64,000 nt of DNA from UBA3537 sp045561735 (GCA_045561735.1 JBJKXC010000027.1:62001-126000), one strand, 5' to 3'. Positions 36,289-45,701 are shown, numbered from the stretch's first letter. Notes: generated by a model not told the origin, from the letters alone. Made by a program: numbers and translations.

Positions 36289-37905
36289 TCAACTGTACAT
36301 CTTTTCTCGTAATGCCTTGATTTTATCGTCTTGCATGTACTCGTCAAACGTGGTGTGACGGTCAATGACGCCTTTGGGTGTTAACTCCACAACTCTATTC
36401 GCGACGGTTTGTGCAAATTCGTGATCGTGGGTGGTAAACAATACGGTACCCTTAAAGTTTTTTAGAGAGTTGTTAAAGGCGGTGATGCTTTCCAAATCCA
36501 AGTGGTTGGTTGGCTCGTCTAACATTAAAACATTGGCCCTAAGCATCATCATACGCGAGAGCATACAACGTACTTTCTCCCCTCCAGATAAAACATCGGC
36601 CGTTTTGAGCGCTTCTTGCCCACTAAAAATCATTTTGCCTAAAAAACCACGGATGTAAACTTCTTCGCGTTCTTCTTCAGAAGTGGCCCATTGGCGTAGC
36701 CAATCAACAAGAGTTAATTTTTCAGAGAAAAAGGCACTGTTGTCTAATGGTAAATAGGACTGTGAAGTGGTAATCCCCCAACTGTATTTACCTGTTTTGG
36801 CCTTTTCTTTGCCATTGATAATTTCATAGAATGCTGTTGTGGCTCTTGAATCTTTTGAAAACACCACCACTTTGTCTCCTTTAGTAAGGTTTAAATCGAT
36901 GTTGTCAAACAGCACTTCATTGTCTAAATCGGCGGAGAGCTTTTCAATATTTAAAATTTGGTCTCCTGCTTCGCGCTCACGTTCAAAAATAATAGCAGGA
37001 TAGCGTCTGCTGGAAGGGCGAATTTCGGAAACATTCAACTTTTCAATCATTTTTTTACGGCTGGTGGCTTGTTTGGATTTGGCCACATTTGCCGAAAAAC
37101 GTCGGATAAATTCTTCCAATTCTTTTTTCTTTTCTTCAGATTTTTTATTCTGTTGCGCCCGCTGTCTAGCGGCCAATTGTGAGGACTCATACCAAAAGGT
37201 GTAGTTTCCAGAAAAATGATTGATTTTATTAAAGTCAATATCTGAAATATGGGTACAAACGGCGTCCAAAAAGTGGCGGTCGTGAGACACCACAATAACG
37301 CAGTTGTCGTAATTGGCTAAAAAGGTTTCTAACCAGGCGATGGTTTCATAATCCAAATCGTTGGTGGGCTCATCCATAATGAGCACGTCAGGAGTGCCGA
37401 AAAGTGCCTGTGCCAACAACACCCGTACTTTTTGTTTTCCATTTAAATCGGCCATGGCCGTATAGTGCAAGGCTTCTTTGATGTCTAAATTGGAAAGCAT
37501 GGCCGCTGCATCACTTTCTGCATTCCAGCCGTTCATTTCTTCATATTGAACTTGTAACTCCCCAATGCGATCTGCATTGGCGTCGTTATAGTCGTTATAG
37601 AGCACGTCTATTTCAGTTTTTATGGCATACATTGGCTTGTTGCCCATTAATACCGTTTCAAGTACCGTATGCGCGTCATATAAATTGTGATTTTGTTCAA
37701 ATACGGACATGCGTTTGCTGGGTTCCAAATGCACATGGCCAGAAGTGGCTTCTTGCTTTCCAGATAATATTTTTAAAAAAGTAGATTTACCAGCCCCATT
37801 GGCACCAATAATGCCATAGCAATTCCCGCCATTAAATGTGACATTGACATCGTCAAATAAAACGCGCTTTCCAAATTGAACGGATAAGTTTGATACTGAA
37901 AGCAT
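36289..37905 (-). CDS. ABC-F ribosome-associated ATPase (YbiT-like)
   Basis: 538 residues from the ATG at 37905 (MLSVSNLSVQFGKRVLF); the promoter directly upstream excludes the longer reading to 37956. NBD1 has Walker A GANGAGKST, Walker B LIMDEPTNDLD and a basic linker (about 245-330) that reaches the ribosomal exit site. NBD2 retains the signature LSGGEKVR and LMLDEPTNHLD, but its Walker A is degenerate (VVFSKDSRATT). No membrane domain is present, consistent with translation-related ABC-F proteins. Confidence 0.9.
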   Translation of the reverse strand: MLSVSNLSVQFGKRVLFDDVNVTFNGGNCYGIIGANGAGKSTFLKILSGKQEATSGHVHLEPSKRMSVFEQNHNLYDAHTVLETVLMGNKPMYAIKTEIDVLYNDYNDANADRIGELQVQYEEMNGWNAESDAAAMLSNLDIKEALHYTAMADLNGKQKVRVLLAQALFGTPDVLIMDEPTNDLDYETIAWLETFLANYDNCVIVVSHDRHFLDAVCTHISDIDFNKINHFSGNYTFWYESSQLAARQRAQQNKKSEEKKKELEEFIRRFSANVAKSKQATSRKKMIEKLNVSEIRPSSRRYPAIIFEREREAGDQILNIEKLSADLDNEVLFDNIDLNLTKGDKVVVFSKDSRATTAFYEIINGKEKAKTGKYSWGITTSQSYLPLDNSAFFSEKLTLVDWLRQWATSEEEREEVYIRGFLGKMIFSGQEALKTADVLSGGEKVRCMLSRMMMLRANVLMLDEPTNHLDLESITAFNNSLKNFKGTVLFTTHDHEFAQTVANRVVELTPKGVIDRHTTFDEYMQDDKIKALREKMYS

Positions 37906-37926
37906 AGCTCTTAGATTTTTGTTTTG

Positions 37927-37956
37927 CAAAAGTAGAGAATTGTAGGCATACATCAA
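37927..37956 (-). promoter_or_regulatory. Promoter of the ABC-F gene
   Basis: Minus-strand TTG (37956-37954), 19-base spacer and TACTTTTG (37934-37927): a full consensus Bacteroidota promoter 21 bases before the ATG. Confidence 0.8.
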
Positions 37957-37989
37957 ATGTGGTCTGGGATAATTTTAGTAGACTCCACT

Positions 37990-38039
37990 GCCCTATTACA
38001 AATAGCAGTTAAGTTTAAAATGCTATTATGTCTTAGGGC
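37990..38039. repeat. Two-tier inverted repeat between ABC-F and transaldolase genes
   Basis: An outer pair GCCCTA (37990-37995) and TAGGGC (38034-38039) encloses an inner pair AATAGCA (38001-38007) and TGCTATT (38021-38027). The interrupted stem could fold in either direction. It lies after the minus-strand transaldolase-like gene and may serve as its terminator, although no clear T-run follows. Confidence 0.5.
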
Positions 38040-38066
38040 GTTATTTTATTTAAAGTTTTGGGGTTA

Positions 38067-38720
38067 TTAATTTCCCTTCTTAAAATCCGCTATAAACTTA
38101 GCCAAACCAATATCGGTAAGCGGGTGCTTCAAAAGACCTTCAATAGAATTTAATGGGCCTGTCATTACATCCGCACCAATTTTAGCACAGTCAATGACAT
38201 GCATGGTGTGGCGTACAGAAGCCGCTAAAATTTCGGTTTCATACCCGTAGTTGTCATACACATGACGAATCTCGGCAATGAGATTTAAGCCGTCCGTAGA
38301 AATATCATCCAAACGTCCAATAAATGGAGACACATAAGTGGCCCCTGCCTTGGCAGCCAAAATGGCTTGGCCAACAGAGAAAACCAACGTTACATTTGTT
38401 TTAATGTCCTTATCGCTAAAATACTTACAAGCCTTAACACCTGATTTAATCATTGGAAGCTTGACCACAATTTGCGGGTTTAGGGCGGCCAGAGCCTCCC
38501 CTTCTTTCACCATGCCTTCAAAATCCGTTGCAATCACTTCGGCAGACACATCTCCATCAACAATAGCGCAAATGTCTTTATAATGTTGAAGAATATTTTC
38601 ACCCCCTGTAATGCCTTCTTTGGCCATGAGCGATGGATTGGTTGTCACTCCGTCCAAAACGCCAAGATCTTGAGCTTCTTTAATTTGTTCAAGGTTTGCA
38701 GTATCAATAAAAAATTTCAT
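38067..38720 (-). CDS. Transaldolase / fructose-6-phosphate aldolase family
   Basis: 217 residues, the compact TalC/FSA type. The N-terminus KFFIDTANLEQI, DGVTTNPSLM and the Schiff-base lysine K87 in PQIVVKLPM are diagnostic, as is NVTLVFSVGQA. Most members of this length in Bacteroidota are annotated as fructose-6-phosphate aldolase, but transaldolase activity is equally possible. A one-gene unit. Confidence 0.9.
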   Translation of the reverse strand: MKFFIDTANLEQIKEAQDLGVLDGVTTNPSLMAKEGITGGENILQHYKDICAIVDGDVSAEVIATDFEGMVKEGEALAALNPQIVVKLPMIKSGVKACKYFSDKDIKTNVTLVFSVGQAILAAKAGATYVSPFIGRLDDISTDGLNLIAEIRHVYDNYGYETEILAASVRHTMHVIDCAKIGADVMTGPLNSIEGLLKHPLTDIGLAKFIADFKKGN

Positions 38721-38820
38721 GTGATTGATCGGTTTTTAGAATTGTGCTATAAAAATAAAACTTTATAAAACTATAACAAGCTACAATTCAAATAATTATT
38801 AAAATTTGAGCGGCTTTCTT

Positions 38821-39624
38821 CTAAAGTTTATAGAAAGACATCAAAAGCCGTTCGTATACAGTATCTGGTAAAATGCGTTTCAATACAATCGAAAACTTTT
38901 GTAAAAAGGCCCCTGCTTTGTAATGGATCTTCGGGTGTTTGCTTTGCAAGATGCGGTTTACCAATTTGGCTAAAATTATAGGGTCTTGCCCTGCATCCAC
39001 ATGACCGTTGAGCAATTTCAAGGTTTTTCCATAAGTGGCTTTATAAGGAGAATCATCTATTTCTGGCGCGTGGTAACGACCCGCCGCAATATTAGTTGAA
39101 AAAGCCGCAGGAGCTAAGTTGGTCATCTGTACATTAAAGGGTTTTAACTCCATACGATAGGCCTCTGTAATGATTTCCAGGGCCCCTTTACTCGCACTGT
39201 AAACCCCACGAAATGGCAAGCCCATGTAACCAGCAATTGAAGTGATATTGATGATAAGTCCCGCCTTTTGTGCACGCATACTGGGCAAGACTGCATTAAT
39301 CATTCCTATAGGTCCAAATAAGTTGGTTTCAAAATTGGTTTTCACCATTTTCATTGGAATTTCTTCTAAAGGTCCTGTAATACCAGCACCGGCATTGTTG
39401 ATGAGCACATCAATATGACCTGTTTTTATCAATAGATTTTCCACACATTTTTGAATGGAGTCTGGTTTTGTAACGTCTAATTCGACAAGCGTAAATTTTG
39501 AGTCCTTGTATTTTTCAGGGTTTCGGCTGCTACCATACACCTCATAACCCTTTTGGGTTAAATACTCTCCAATGCATTTGCCAATCCCTGAAGAGCCGCC
39601 GGTAATAAATATTGTTTTTGACAT
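38821..39624 (-). CDS. SDR family oxidoreductase
   Basis: 267 residues of classical SDR type: FITGGSSGIGKCIGEYL at the N-terminus, NNAGAG, the catalytic Ser in NITSIAGY and Tyr/Lys in VYSASKGALE. The following EAYRMELKPF and the long C-terminus with KAGAFLQKF fit the retinol dehydrogenase or DltE-like branch. The substrate is unknown. The gene lies 60 bases downstream of the SRP RNA on the same strand. Confidence 0.85.
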   Translation of the reverse strand: MSKTIFITGGSSGIGKCIGEYLTQKGYEVYGSSRNPEKYKDSKFTLVELDVTKPDSIQKCVENLLIKTGHIDVLINNAGAGITGPLEEIPMKMVKTNFETNLFGPIGMINAVLPSMRAQKAGLIINITSIAGYMGLPFRGVYSASKGALEIITEAYRMELKPFNVQMTNLAPAAFSTNIAAGRYHAPEIDDSPYKATYGKTLKLLNGHVDAGQDPIILAKLVNRILQSKHPKIHYKAGAFLQKFSIVLKRILPDTVYERLLMSFYKL

Positions 39625-39675
39625 GATATAGTAATATGTAGGTTAAAGATATAAAGATTTAGAAAACCAAAAGGC

Positions 39676-39685
39676 ATAAAAAAAA
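39676..39685 (-). terminator. T-run after the SRP RNA stem
   Basis: Directly after the closing stem of the 4.5S RNA the minus strand reads eight T residues, forming a factor-independent terminator with the terminal helix GGCAAG/CTTGCC. Confidence 0.6.
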
Positions 39686-39780
39686 GGCAAGCGACCTACA
39701 TCACACCGCTACGACCATTTACCTTTGCTGCGTTCCCGCCCTGGAGGATTCAACAGGAGCTGGTTGTGTAGAACTTGCCT
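39685..39780 (-). ncRNA. ffs: 4.5S signal recognition particle RNA (small type)
   Basis: The minus strand contains the universally conserved SRP domain IV core: CCAGGGCGGGAACGCAGCA followed by AAGGTA, equivalent to the GGAA tetraloop and asymmetric loop that bind Ffh. The ends AGGCAAG and CTTGCCT close the helix, giving about 96 nt, the size of the bacterial small SRP RNA. It folds with Ffh to target membrane proteins. The T-run and a -7 box frame the gene. Confidence 0.93.
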
Positions 39781-39784
39781 CGGT

Positions 39785-39792
39785 CAAAGATA
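39785..39792 (-). promoter_or_regulatory. -7 element of the ffs promoter
   Basis: Minus-strand TATCTTTG ends 5 bases before the SRP RNA 5' end, the spacing expected between a -7 box and the transcription start. It independently supports the strand and 5' end of the RNA. Confidence 0.65.
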
Positions 39793-39868
39793 CAATGTTT
39801 TAATAATCTTTTTAGGATTTTTTTTAGTGAACATAAATAAATAAATTGCCAAAAATAAAAACAAACGC

Positions 39869-40903
39869 ATGCATTTGGACAAAGTATTGAAAATTATAAT
39901 TGTAGCTGCCTTGATCTCTGGTTGTGGAAATTCTTCAAAGCCTATTAAACACTTTTTAATTCAAACCAACGCCAATAAAAATGTCATTTCCAATACAGAC
40001 ACTCTAAAACTTTCCCTTTCAAACCTAAGCAACAAGAAAATTGATTCTGTGAACTATGTAATTAACAACAGCCCTGTTGCGGATATTTTCTCGCTTCAGA
40101 ACAGCAGTTTAGGTGAAAAAATGATAAAAGCGGAAGTCTTCTACGAAGGTAAAAAAGAAGTGGCGCTTCAAAAAGTCATTGTTGTAAATGGCAGCACCCC
40201 AAAGCTTTACACTTATGAATTACTCAACACCTACCCCCACGACATCACTTCCTATACCCAAGGATTAGAATTTTATAAAGGCGTTTTATATGAAAGCACA
40301 GGCCAATATGGTGAATCCAAACTCAGGGCCTTGGATTATAAAAATGACGCTATATTAAACAATGTCAACCTCTCTAGATCCTATTTTGGTGAAGGTTTAA
40401 CCGTTTTAAACGATAAAATCTATCAACTCACTTGGAAAGAAGGTCGGGGCTTGATTTACGATGTCAATACTTTTGAAAAATTAGGCAGCTTTAATTACGG
40501 TCAAAGCAAAGAAGGTTGGGGATTATGCAATGATGGTCAGCAATTATACAAAACAGATGGTTCAGAAAACATTTGGATTTTAAATGCTGAAACTTTAGAA
40601 GAAGAACGTTTTGTGCAAGCCTATACCAATAAAGGAAGATTGATAAATTTAAATGAACTTGAATGGGTAGAGGGAAAAATTTATGCCAACCGCTATCAGA
40701 AGAATGGGGTCGCCATTATCAATCCAATAAATGGCGCCATTGAAGCAGTATTGGATTTTAAAGACTTAAAAAACAAAGTCACCAACCATCCAGGCTTAGA
40801 TGTCTTAAATGGCATGGCCTACAATCCAGATACCAAAACCCTCTTTGTAACCGGCAAACGTTGGGATAAGTTATTTGAAGTTCGAATCAATCCCGCCAAT
40901 TAA
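39869..40903 (+). CDS. Glutaminyl-peptide cyclotransferase, lipoprotein
   Basis: 344 residues. The signal peptide ends in the lipobox LISGC (Cys about 19), so it should be anchored in the membrane facing the periplasm or surface. After a short beta domain, residues about 100-340 form the five-bladed propeller of plant-type glutamine cyclotransferase: SYTQGLEFYKG, ESTGQYGESKLR, GEGLTVL and YLT-like QLTWKEG. The enzyme converts N-terminal Gln to pyroglutamate; in Bacteroidota many exported proteins are so modified. Overlaps the next start by one base. Confidence 0.9.
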   Translation: MHLDKVLKIIIVAALISGCGNSSKPIKHFLIQTNANKNVISNTDTLKLSLSNLSNKKIDSVNYVINNSPVADIFSLQNSSLGEKMIKAEVFYEGKKEVALQKVIVVNGSTPKLYTYELLNTYPHDITSYTQGLEFYKGVLYESTGQYGESKLRALDYKNDAILNNVNLSRSYFGEGLTVLNDKIYQLTWKEGRGLIYDVNTFEKLGSFNYGQSKEGWGLCNDGQQLYKTDGSENIWILNAETLEEERFVQAYTNKGRLINLNELEWVEGKIYANRYQKNGVAIINPINGAIEAVLDFKDLKNKVTNHPGLDVLNGMAYNPDTKTLFVTGKRWDKLFEVRINPAN

Positions 40904-41292
40904 TGCAAGTTTTTGAAACTACTCGAACCGTTACCCAAGATGACATCGATGATTTAAACCATGTCAATAACATCCGCTATTTGCAATGGATACAAGGCTT
41001 GGCAAAAGCCCACTGGGAATCTGTTTCCAGCCCAAAGCAGCGCCAAGACAATGTTTGGGTAGTCATGCGACATGAAATCGATTACAAGGCGCCCGCTTTT
41101 GTCAATGAAGCATTGCACCTAAAAACCTATGTTTCCAAATGTGAAGGAGTTATTAGTGTTAGAGAGGTCGAAATTTTAAATGCTAAATCAGGGAAACTGT
41201 TGGTAAAAAGTAAAACAAAATGGTGTATGACCGATTCAAAAACAAAACGCCCCAAACGAATTCCTGAAAATCTTTTAAGCATTTTTAATTAA
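40903..41292 (+). CDS. Acyl-CoA thioesterase, 4HBT hotdog family
   Basis: 129 residues with the hotdog signature DDLNHVNNIRYLQWIQ (Asp in DDLNHVNN is the likely catalytic residue region). This is the YbgC/FadM type of small thioesterase. It begins with ATG overlapping the previous TAA, so translation is coupled to the glutaminyl cyclase. The acyl substrate is unknown. Confidence 0.83.
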   Translation: MQVFETTRTVTQDDIDDLNHVNNIRYLQWIQGLAKAHWESVSSPKQRQDNVWVVMRHEIDYKAPAFVNEALHLKTYVSKCEGVISVREVEILNAKSGKLLVKSKTKWCMTDSKTKRPKRIPENLLSIFN

Positions 41293-41342
41293 TCAGATTC
41301 GTTTCGATTAAAAATTATATTTTTACAACTCAATACGAATCT

Positions 41343-42917
41343 ATGAAACAGTCTATCTTCTACCTGCTAACATTCTGTTTTTTATTATTTTGGAGCTCTT
41401 GTCGTAATGATTTCGACTTTACAGCTTCAGAAGGAGTACTGAGTTTTTCAAAAGACACAGTATATTTAGACACCGTTTTTACCAACATTGGTTCCAGCAC
41501 TTACACCCTAAAAGTTTACAATACTTCGGATCATAATATTTTGATTCCAAAAATCAAACTTCAGAACGGTCCAAACTCCAATTACCGCTTAAATGTAGAT
41601 GGAATGACAGGAGATATTCCCTTATCGGGAAATGAATTTACGGATGTTGAATTATTGGCCAAAGACAGCATGTATGTTTTTATTGAAACCACCATTGATA
41701 TTCAAGATTTAGTATCCAATGATGTACAATATTTATACACAGATGCTATTGAATTTGGTCAGACCAATGTGCAGATAGTCGAATTGGTGACTTTGGTAAA
41801 AGATGCCGTTTTTATCTACCCACAACAAATTACAGATTCAGGCGGGACCACAATCATTGAAACTTTAAACTTTGATGTGGATGGCGATGGCGTTTCCGAT
41901 GCGACCAATCTTCAAGGACGGTTTTTAGAAAACGATGAGTTGACTTTTACCAATGAAAAACCATACATGATATATGGATTTGCGGCTGTAGGAGATGGAC
42001 AAACCCTCACAATTGATGCCGGAGCGCGTTTGCATTTTCATTCAAATTCTGGACTGCTTGTAACCAATAACTCTTCTATTCATGCCAATGGGCTTCCAAG
42101 CCTGGATGCTGAAGTCATGGAAAATGAAATCATTCTTGAAGGACATCGCTTAGAACCTGGCTTTTCAGAAGTTCCTGGGCAGTGGGAAACCATTTGGCTG
42201 TATAGTGGCAGTACAGACAATAAATTCAACCACACCACCATAAAAAACAGCAAAATCGGTATTTTAACAGATGGAAACCAAGACGATTTTTCGAAACTGT
42301 TGATTACCAATACTCAAATTTACAATGCGAGCCTCTATGGTATATTAGGGCGTGCCACCAATATCAAAGCGGAAAATTTAGTCATTAACAAAACTGGATT
42401 TTCATCCTTTGCAGCCACATTTGGTGGCAACTATGATGTTGTTCATGCGACCATCGCCAATTACTGGACCAATGGCTTTCGTCAACTCCCAGCACTTTTA
42501 TTAAATAACTTTACAATTGATGCAGATGAAAATACAATTCCTAATGCTTTGGTTAGTGCCAATTTTACAAATTGTATAATTTATGGCAATGACAATCCAG
42601 AGCTTCTATTGGAAAAAATTTCTGCGGCTGGTTTCGATATCAATTTTAAAAATTGTCTTTTGCGCTTTAGCGATCCTAACAATATTTTTAGTAGTCCTTA
42701 TTATAATTTTCAAGACCCTACACTTTACGAGAACATGATTTTTAACTCAGACCCTGCTTTTCTTGATCCCAGTACTAACAAGATGGAAATACCCCTCGAT
42801 TCACCCGCTGCCGGCGCTGGAAGCAATGCTGGAAGCTTGAGCACGGATTTAAATGGTACGCCCCGCCCCTCACCTGCAGATCTTGGAGCCCTTAACGCCA
42901 TTGAATTCGAAAATTAA
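41343..42917 (+). CDS. Surface lipoprotein with beta-helix-like repeats
   Basis: 524 residues. The lipobox FWSSC places an acyl-anchored Cys at about residue 20. An N-terminal beta-sandwich-like region (TVFTNIGSSTYTLKVYNT) is followed by sequence resembling right-handed parallel beta-helices (KNSKIGILTDG, TNTQIYNASLYGI, NFTNCIIYG, NFKNCLLRF) and a C-terminal SPAAGAGSNAG, DLGALNAIE end typical of choice-of-anchor Q proteins. No catalytic residues were recognised. Probably exported to the outer membrane; function unknown. Confidence 0.78.
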   Translation: MKQSIFYLLTFCFLLFWSSCRNDFDFTASEGVLSFSKDTVYLDTVFTNIGSSTYTLKVYNTSDHNILIPKIKLQNGPNSNYRLNVDGMTGDIPLSGNEFTDVELLAKDSMYVFIETTIDIQDLVSNDVQYLYTDAIEFGQTNVQIVELVTLVKDAVFIYPQQITDSGGTTIIETLNFDVDGDGVSDATNLQGRFLENDELTFTNEKPYMIYGFAAVGDGQTLTIDAGARLHFHSNSGLLVTNNSSIHANGLPSLDAEVMENEIILEGHRLEPGFSEVPGQWETIWLYSGSTDNKFNHTTIKNSKIGILTDGNQDDFSKLLITNTQIYNASLYGILGRATNIKAENLVINKTGFSSFAATFGGNYDVVHATIANYWTNGFRQLPALLLNNFTIDADENTIPNALVSANFTNCIIYGNDNPELLLEKISAAGFDINFKNCLLRFSDPNNIFSSPYYNFQDPTLYENMIFNSDPAFLDPSTNKMEIPLDSPAAGAGSNAGSLSTDLNGTPRPSPADLGALNAIEFEN

Positions 42918-42927
42918 AAGAATATTT

Positions 42928-44199
42928 TTAAGCAAATAATGGTCTGTGTCCCATCATAATATTAACGCGTTTGGCTACGGATTCCAACACCGCTTCGTCC
43001 TCATAATTTGATATAACTTCATCAATAAAAGCGACAATGGTTTCCATATTGTCCTCGAGTAACCCACGCGTTGTAATTGCTGGCGTTCCAACCCGAATTC
43101 CTGAAGTCACAAATGGACTTTGGGTGTCAAACGGTACCATGTTTTTGTTGACCGTGATGTCTGCCTTGACCAGGGCTTTTTCCGCATCTTTACCAGTAAT
43201 ATTTTTATTACGCAAATCAATAAGCATCATGTGGTTATCTGTTCCACCTGAAATCAAATCATAACCCCGTTTCCCAAACGCTTTGGCCATGGCGTCTGCA
43301 TTCTTTTTGACTTGTAGAATATAATGCATGAAATCATCTGTCAGTGCTTCTCCAAAAGCAATGGCTTTCCCTGCAATTACATGTTCTAAAGGTCCACCTT
43401 GATTTCCTGGAAAAATGGCGGAGTCTAGAAGGGATGACATCATTTTTAGTTTTCCAGACTTAAAAGTCAGACCAAATGGATTTTCAAAATCTTTACCCAT
43501 CATGATAAGGCCACCTCGAGGACCGCGCAGAGTTTTATGCGTAGTAGTGGTGACCACATGACAATGTGGAAGAGGATCGTTTAAAATCCCCTTTGAAATT
43601 AATCCTGAAGGATGTGAAATATCACCTAACAGAAGAGCACCAACACTATCAGCAATTTCTCTAAAACGCTTATAATCAATATCTCTTGAATAAGCGGAAG
43701 CTCCAGCAATGATCATTTTTGGTTTTTCTGCAGTTGCAATGGCTTGAATTTTATCATAATCAAGCATTCCGGTTTCTTTATCAACACCATAGAATACAGG
43801 ATTGTATAAACGCCCAGAAAAATTGACTGGAGAGCCGTGAGTGAGGTGTCCACCATGGGCTAAATCAAAGCCTAAAATTTTATCACCTAACTTTAGAAAA
43901 GCGTGAAAAACTGCAGTGTTGGCCTGACTGCCGGAATGCGGTTGCACATTGGCCCAGGCAGCGCCAAAGAGGGTTTTGGCACGGTCGATTGCTATTTGTT
44001 CCACTTGATCCACCACTTCGCAGCCGCCATAATAACGTTTACCAGGATAACCTTCAGCGTATTTATTTGTCAATACTGATCCCGTAGCCTCCATGACTTG
44101 TTCACTTGTAAAGTTCTCAGAAGCAATAAGTTCAATACCGTTGAGCTGACGGTTTTTTTCGGCTTGTATGAGTTCAAAAATTTCTGCGTCGCGTTGCAT
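42928..44199 (-). CDS. glyA: Serine hydroxymethyltransferase
   Basis: PLP enzyme converting serine and tetrahydrofolate to glycine and methylene-THF. 423 residues with NKYAEGYPGKRYYGGCE, the PLP lysine in TTTTHKTLRGPRGG, and DSAIFPGNQGGPL. The glycine cleavage protein GcvT is encoded in this window too, although in a separate unit, so one-carbon functions cluster loosely. Confidence 0.97.
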   Translation of the reverse strand: MQRDAEIFELIQAEKNRQLNGIELIASENFTSEQVMEATGSVLTNKYAEGYPGKRYYGGCEVVDQVEQIAIDRAKTLFGAAWANVQPHSGSQANTAVFHAFLKLGDKILGFDLAHGGHLTHGSPVNFSGRLYNPVFYGVDKETGMLDYDKIQAIATAEKPKMIIAGASAYSRDIDYKRFREIADSVGALLLGDISHPSGLISKGILNDPLPHCHVVTTTTHKTLRGPRGGLIMMGKDFENPFGLTFKSGKLKMMSSLLDSAIFPGNQGGPLEHVIAGKAIAFGEALTDDFMHYILQVKKNADAMAKAFGKRGYDLISGGTDNHMMLIDLRNKNITGKDAEKALVKADITVNKNMVPFDTQSPFVTSGIRVGTPAITTRGLLEDNMETIVAFIDEVISNYEDEAVLESVAKRVNIMMGHRPLFA

Positions 44200-44225
44200 A
44201 GGTTTAAGTTATAGATTATACTTTG

Positions 44226-44233
44226 CAAAAATA
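44226..44233 (-). promoter_or_regulatory. -7 element of the glyA promoter
   Basis: Minus-strand TATTTTTG, a perfect match, is 27 bases before the glyA start. No good TTG at -33 was found. Confidence 0.5.
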
Positions 44234-44265
44234 AGTATAACATCACTCATATACATTAAAAAACA

Positions 44266-44273
44266 TATATTTG
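44266..44273 (+). promoter_or_regulatory. -7 element of the fahA promoter
   Basis: TATATTTG, a perfect TAnnTTTG, 39 bases before the fahA ATG. Together with the glyA box it makes this 113-base gap a divergent promoter region. Confidence 0.55.
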
Positions 44274-44312
44274 AATAAAGATTTATTAAAAAATTAATTA
44301 ACATTCATTACC

Positions 44313-45587
44313 ATGCCAAATTATGCTAACAACCCGGATCGTGCTTCTTGGCTACACGTCGACCCCCACTCCGATTTTCCAATTCAAAACATTCCATTTG
44401 GTGTCTTTTTAACACGCGATGATGTTATTACCATTGGCACGCGAATCGGTGACACTGCTATTGACCTTGGAGCGCTACACCAATTGGGTTATTTTGATGG
44501 AATTCCATTAACCGAGGATATTTTTCTACAAGACACTTTAAATGACTTTATTGCTGATGGTCGTCAAACTTGGCGGGCTGTCAGAAATAGAATTGCTGAA
44601 CTATTTGACGCCAACAATCCAAGCCTTAAATCAAATATTCAACATAAAAACACCGTCCTTTTTAGATTGGATGAAATTGAAATGAAATTACCGGTTCAAA
44701 TTGGAGATTATACAGATTTTTATGCCAGTAAGGAACATGCTACTAATGTAGGAACCATGTTTCGTGGTAAAGATAATGCATTGATGCCAAATTGGCTGCA
44801 TTTACCTGTTGGCTACCACGGGCGCAGTTCTTCCATAATTCCCTCTAACACGCCTATTAGACGTCCCAAGGGCCAAACCCTTCCGCCGGCTTCTGAAGCA
44901 CCTATTTTTGGACCTAGTAAGGCGGTTGATTTTGAGCTAGAAATGGCTTTTATCACAACGGATGCCAATGAACTTGGAGATACTATTTCTATTGAGAGTG
45001 CCGAATCTTATATTTTTGGCTTGCTGCTTTTTAACGATTGGAGCGCGCGTGATATTCAACGTTGGGAGTATGTACCATTGGGTCCATTTCTTGGTAAAAA
45101 CTTTGCCTCTTCAGTGTCCCCTTGGATTGTAACCTTAGATGCTTTAGAACCTTTTAGAGTAGCCTCCCCAAAACAATTCCCAGAACCACTGCCCTATTTA
45201 CAATTCAAAGGCTCTAAAAGTTTTGATATCCATTTAGAAGTTGCCATTCAACCTGAAAATTTCAAGGAAACCATTGTAACGCGTTCAAATTTTAAATACA
45301 TGTATTGGAACATGGCCCAACAATTGGCACATCATACGGTCAACGGTTGTCCTGTGAATGCTGGGGATATGATGGGAAGTGGAACCATTTCTGGCACTAC
45401 AGCTGATTCTTATGGATCCATGCTAGAGTTGGCATGGAAGGGAGAAAGGCCTGTTCAATTAAACAATGGAACGGAACGCAATTATATCGAAGACCATGAC
45501 ACTGTTATATTGCGCGGCTATTGTAAAAATAAGACCGTAAGAATTGGTTTTGGAGAGGTGCGAACAAAACTACTTCCTGCACAATAA
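44313..45587 (+). CDS. fahA: Fumarylacetoacetase
   Basis: Last step of tyrosine/homogentisate degradation, hydrolysing fumarylacetoacetate to fumarate and acetoacetate. 424 residues, eukaryote-like length. An N-terminal SH3-like domain (SDFPIQNIPFGVF) precedes the FAH domain with metal and catalytic blocks LPVGYHGRSSSI, DFELEMAFIT, NDWSARDIQRWEY, PLGPFLGKNF and TVNGCPVNAGDMMGSGT. A single-gene unit. Confidence 0.96.
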   Translation: MPNYANNPDRASWLHVDPHSDFPIQNIPFGVFLTRDDVITIGTRIGDTAIDLGALHQLGYFDGIPLTEDIFLQDTLNDFIADGRQTWRAVRNRIAELFDANNPSLKSNIQHKNTVLFRLDEIEMKLPVQIGDYTDFYASKEHATNVGTMFRGKDNALMPNWLHLPVGYHGRSSSIIPSNTPIRRPKGQTLPPASEAPIFGPSKAVDFELEMAFITTDANELGDTISIESAESYIFGLLLFNDWSARDIQRWEYVPLGPFLGKNFASSVSPWIVTLDALEPFRVASPKQFPEPLPYLQFKGSKSFDIHLEVAIQPENFKETIVTRSNFKYMYWNMAQQLAHHTVNGCPVNAGDMMGSGTISGTTADSYGSMLELAWKGERPVQLNNGTERNYIEDHDTVILRGYCKNKTVRIGFGEVRTKLLPAQ

Positions 45588-45621
45588 TTTCGTTGTACCA
45601 TTTTATTCAATCCATTGAATT

Positions 45622-45665
45622 AATCTTAAAATTTAAACTAATTTTTGATTAAATTTTAAGAGATT
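45622..45665. repeat. AT-rich inverted repeat after fahA, probable terminator
   Basis: AATCTTAAAATTTAA (45622-45636) is nearly the reverse complement of the segment 45649-45665, with a two-base bulge. It starts 35 bases after the fahA stop and is followed by TCTCTTTAT. The most likely role is to end fahA transcription and isolate the threonine operon. Confidence 0.5.
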
Positions 45666-45701
45666 CTCTTTATAGGCTAATAATTCGTAATTTTTCATGT
45701 T

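Noticed and set aside
37906..37956. Extension of the ABC-F protein to 37956
   Set aside because: The added residues cover the consensus promoter and do not resemble the family N-terminus.
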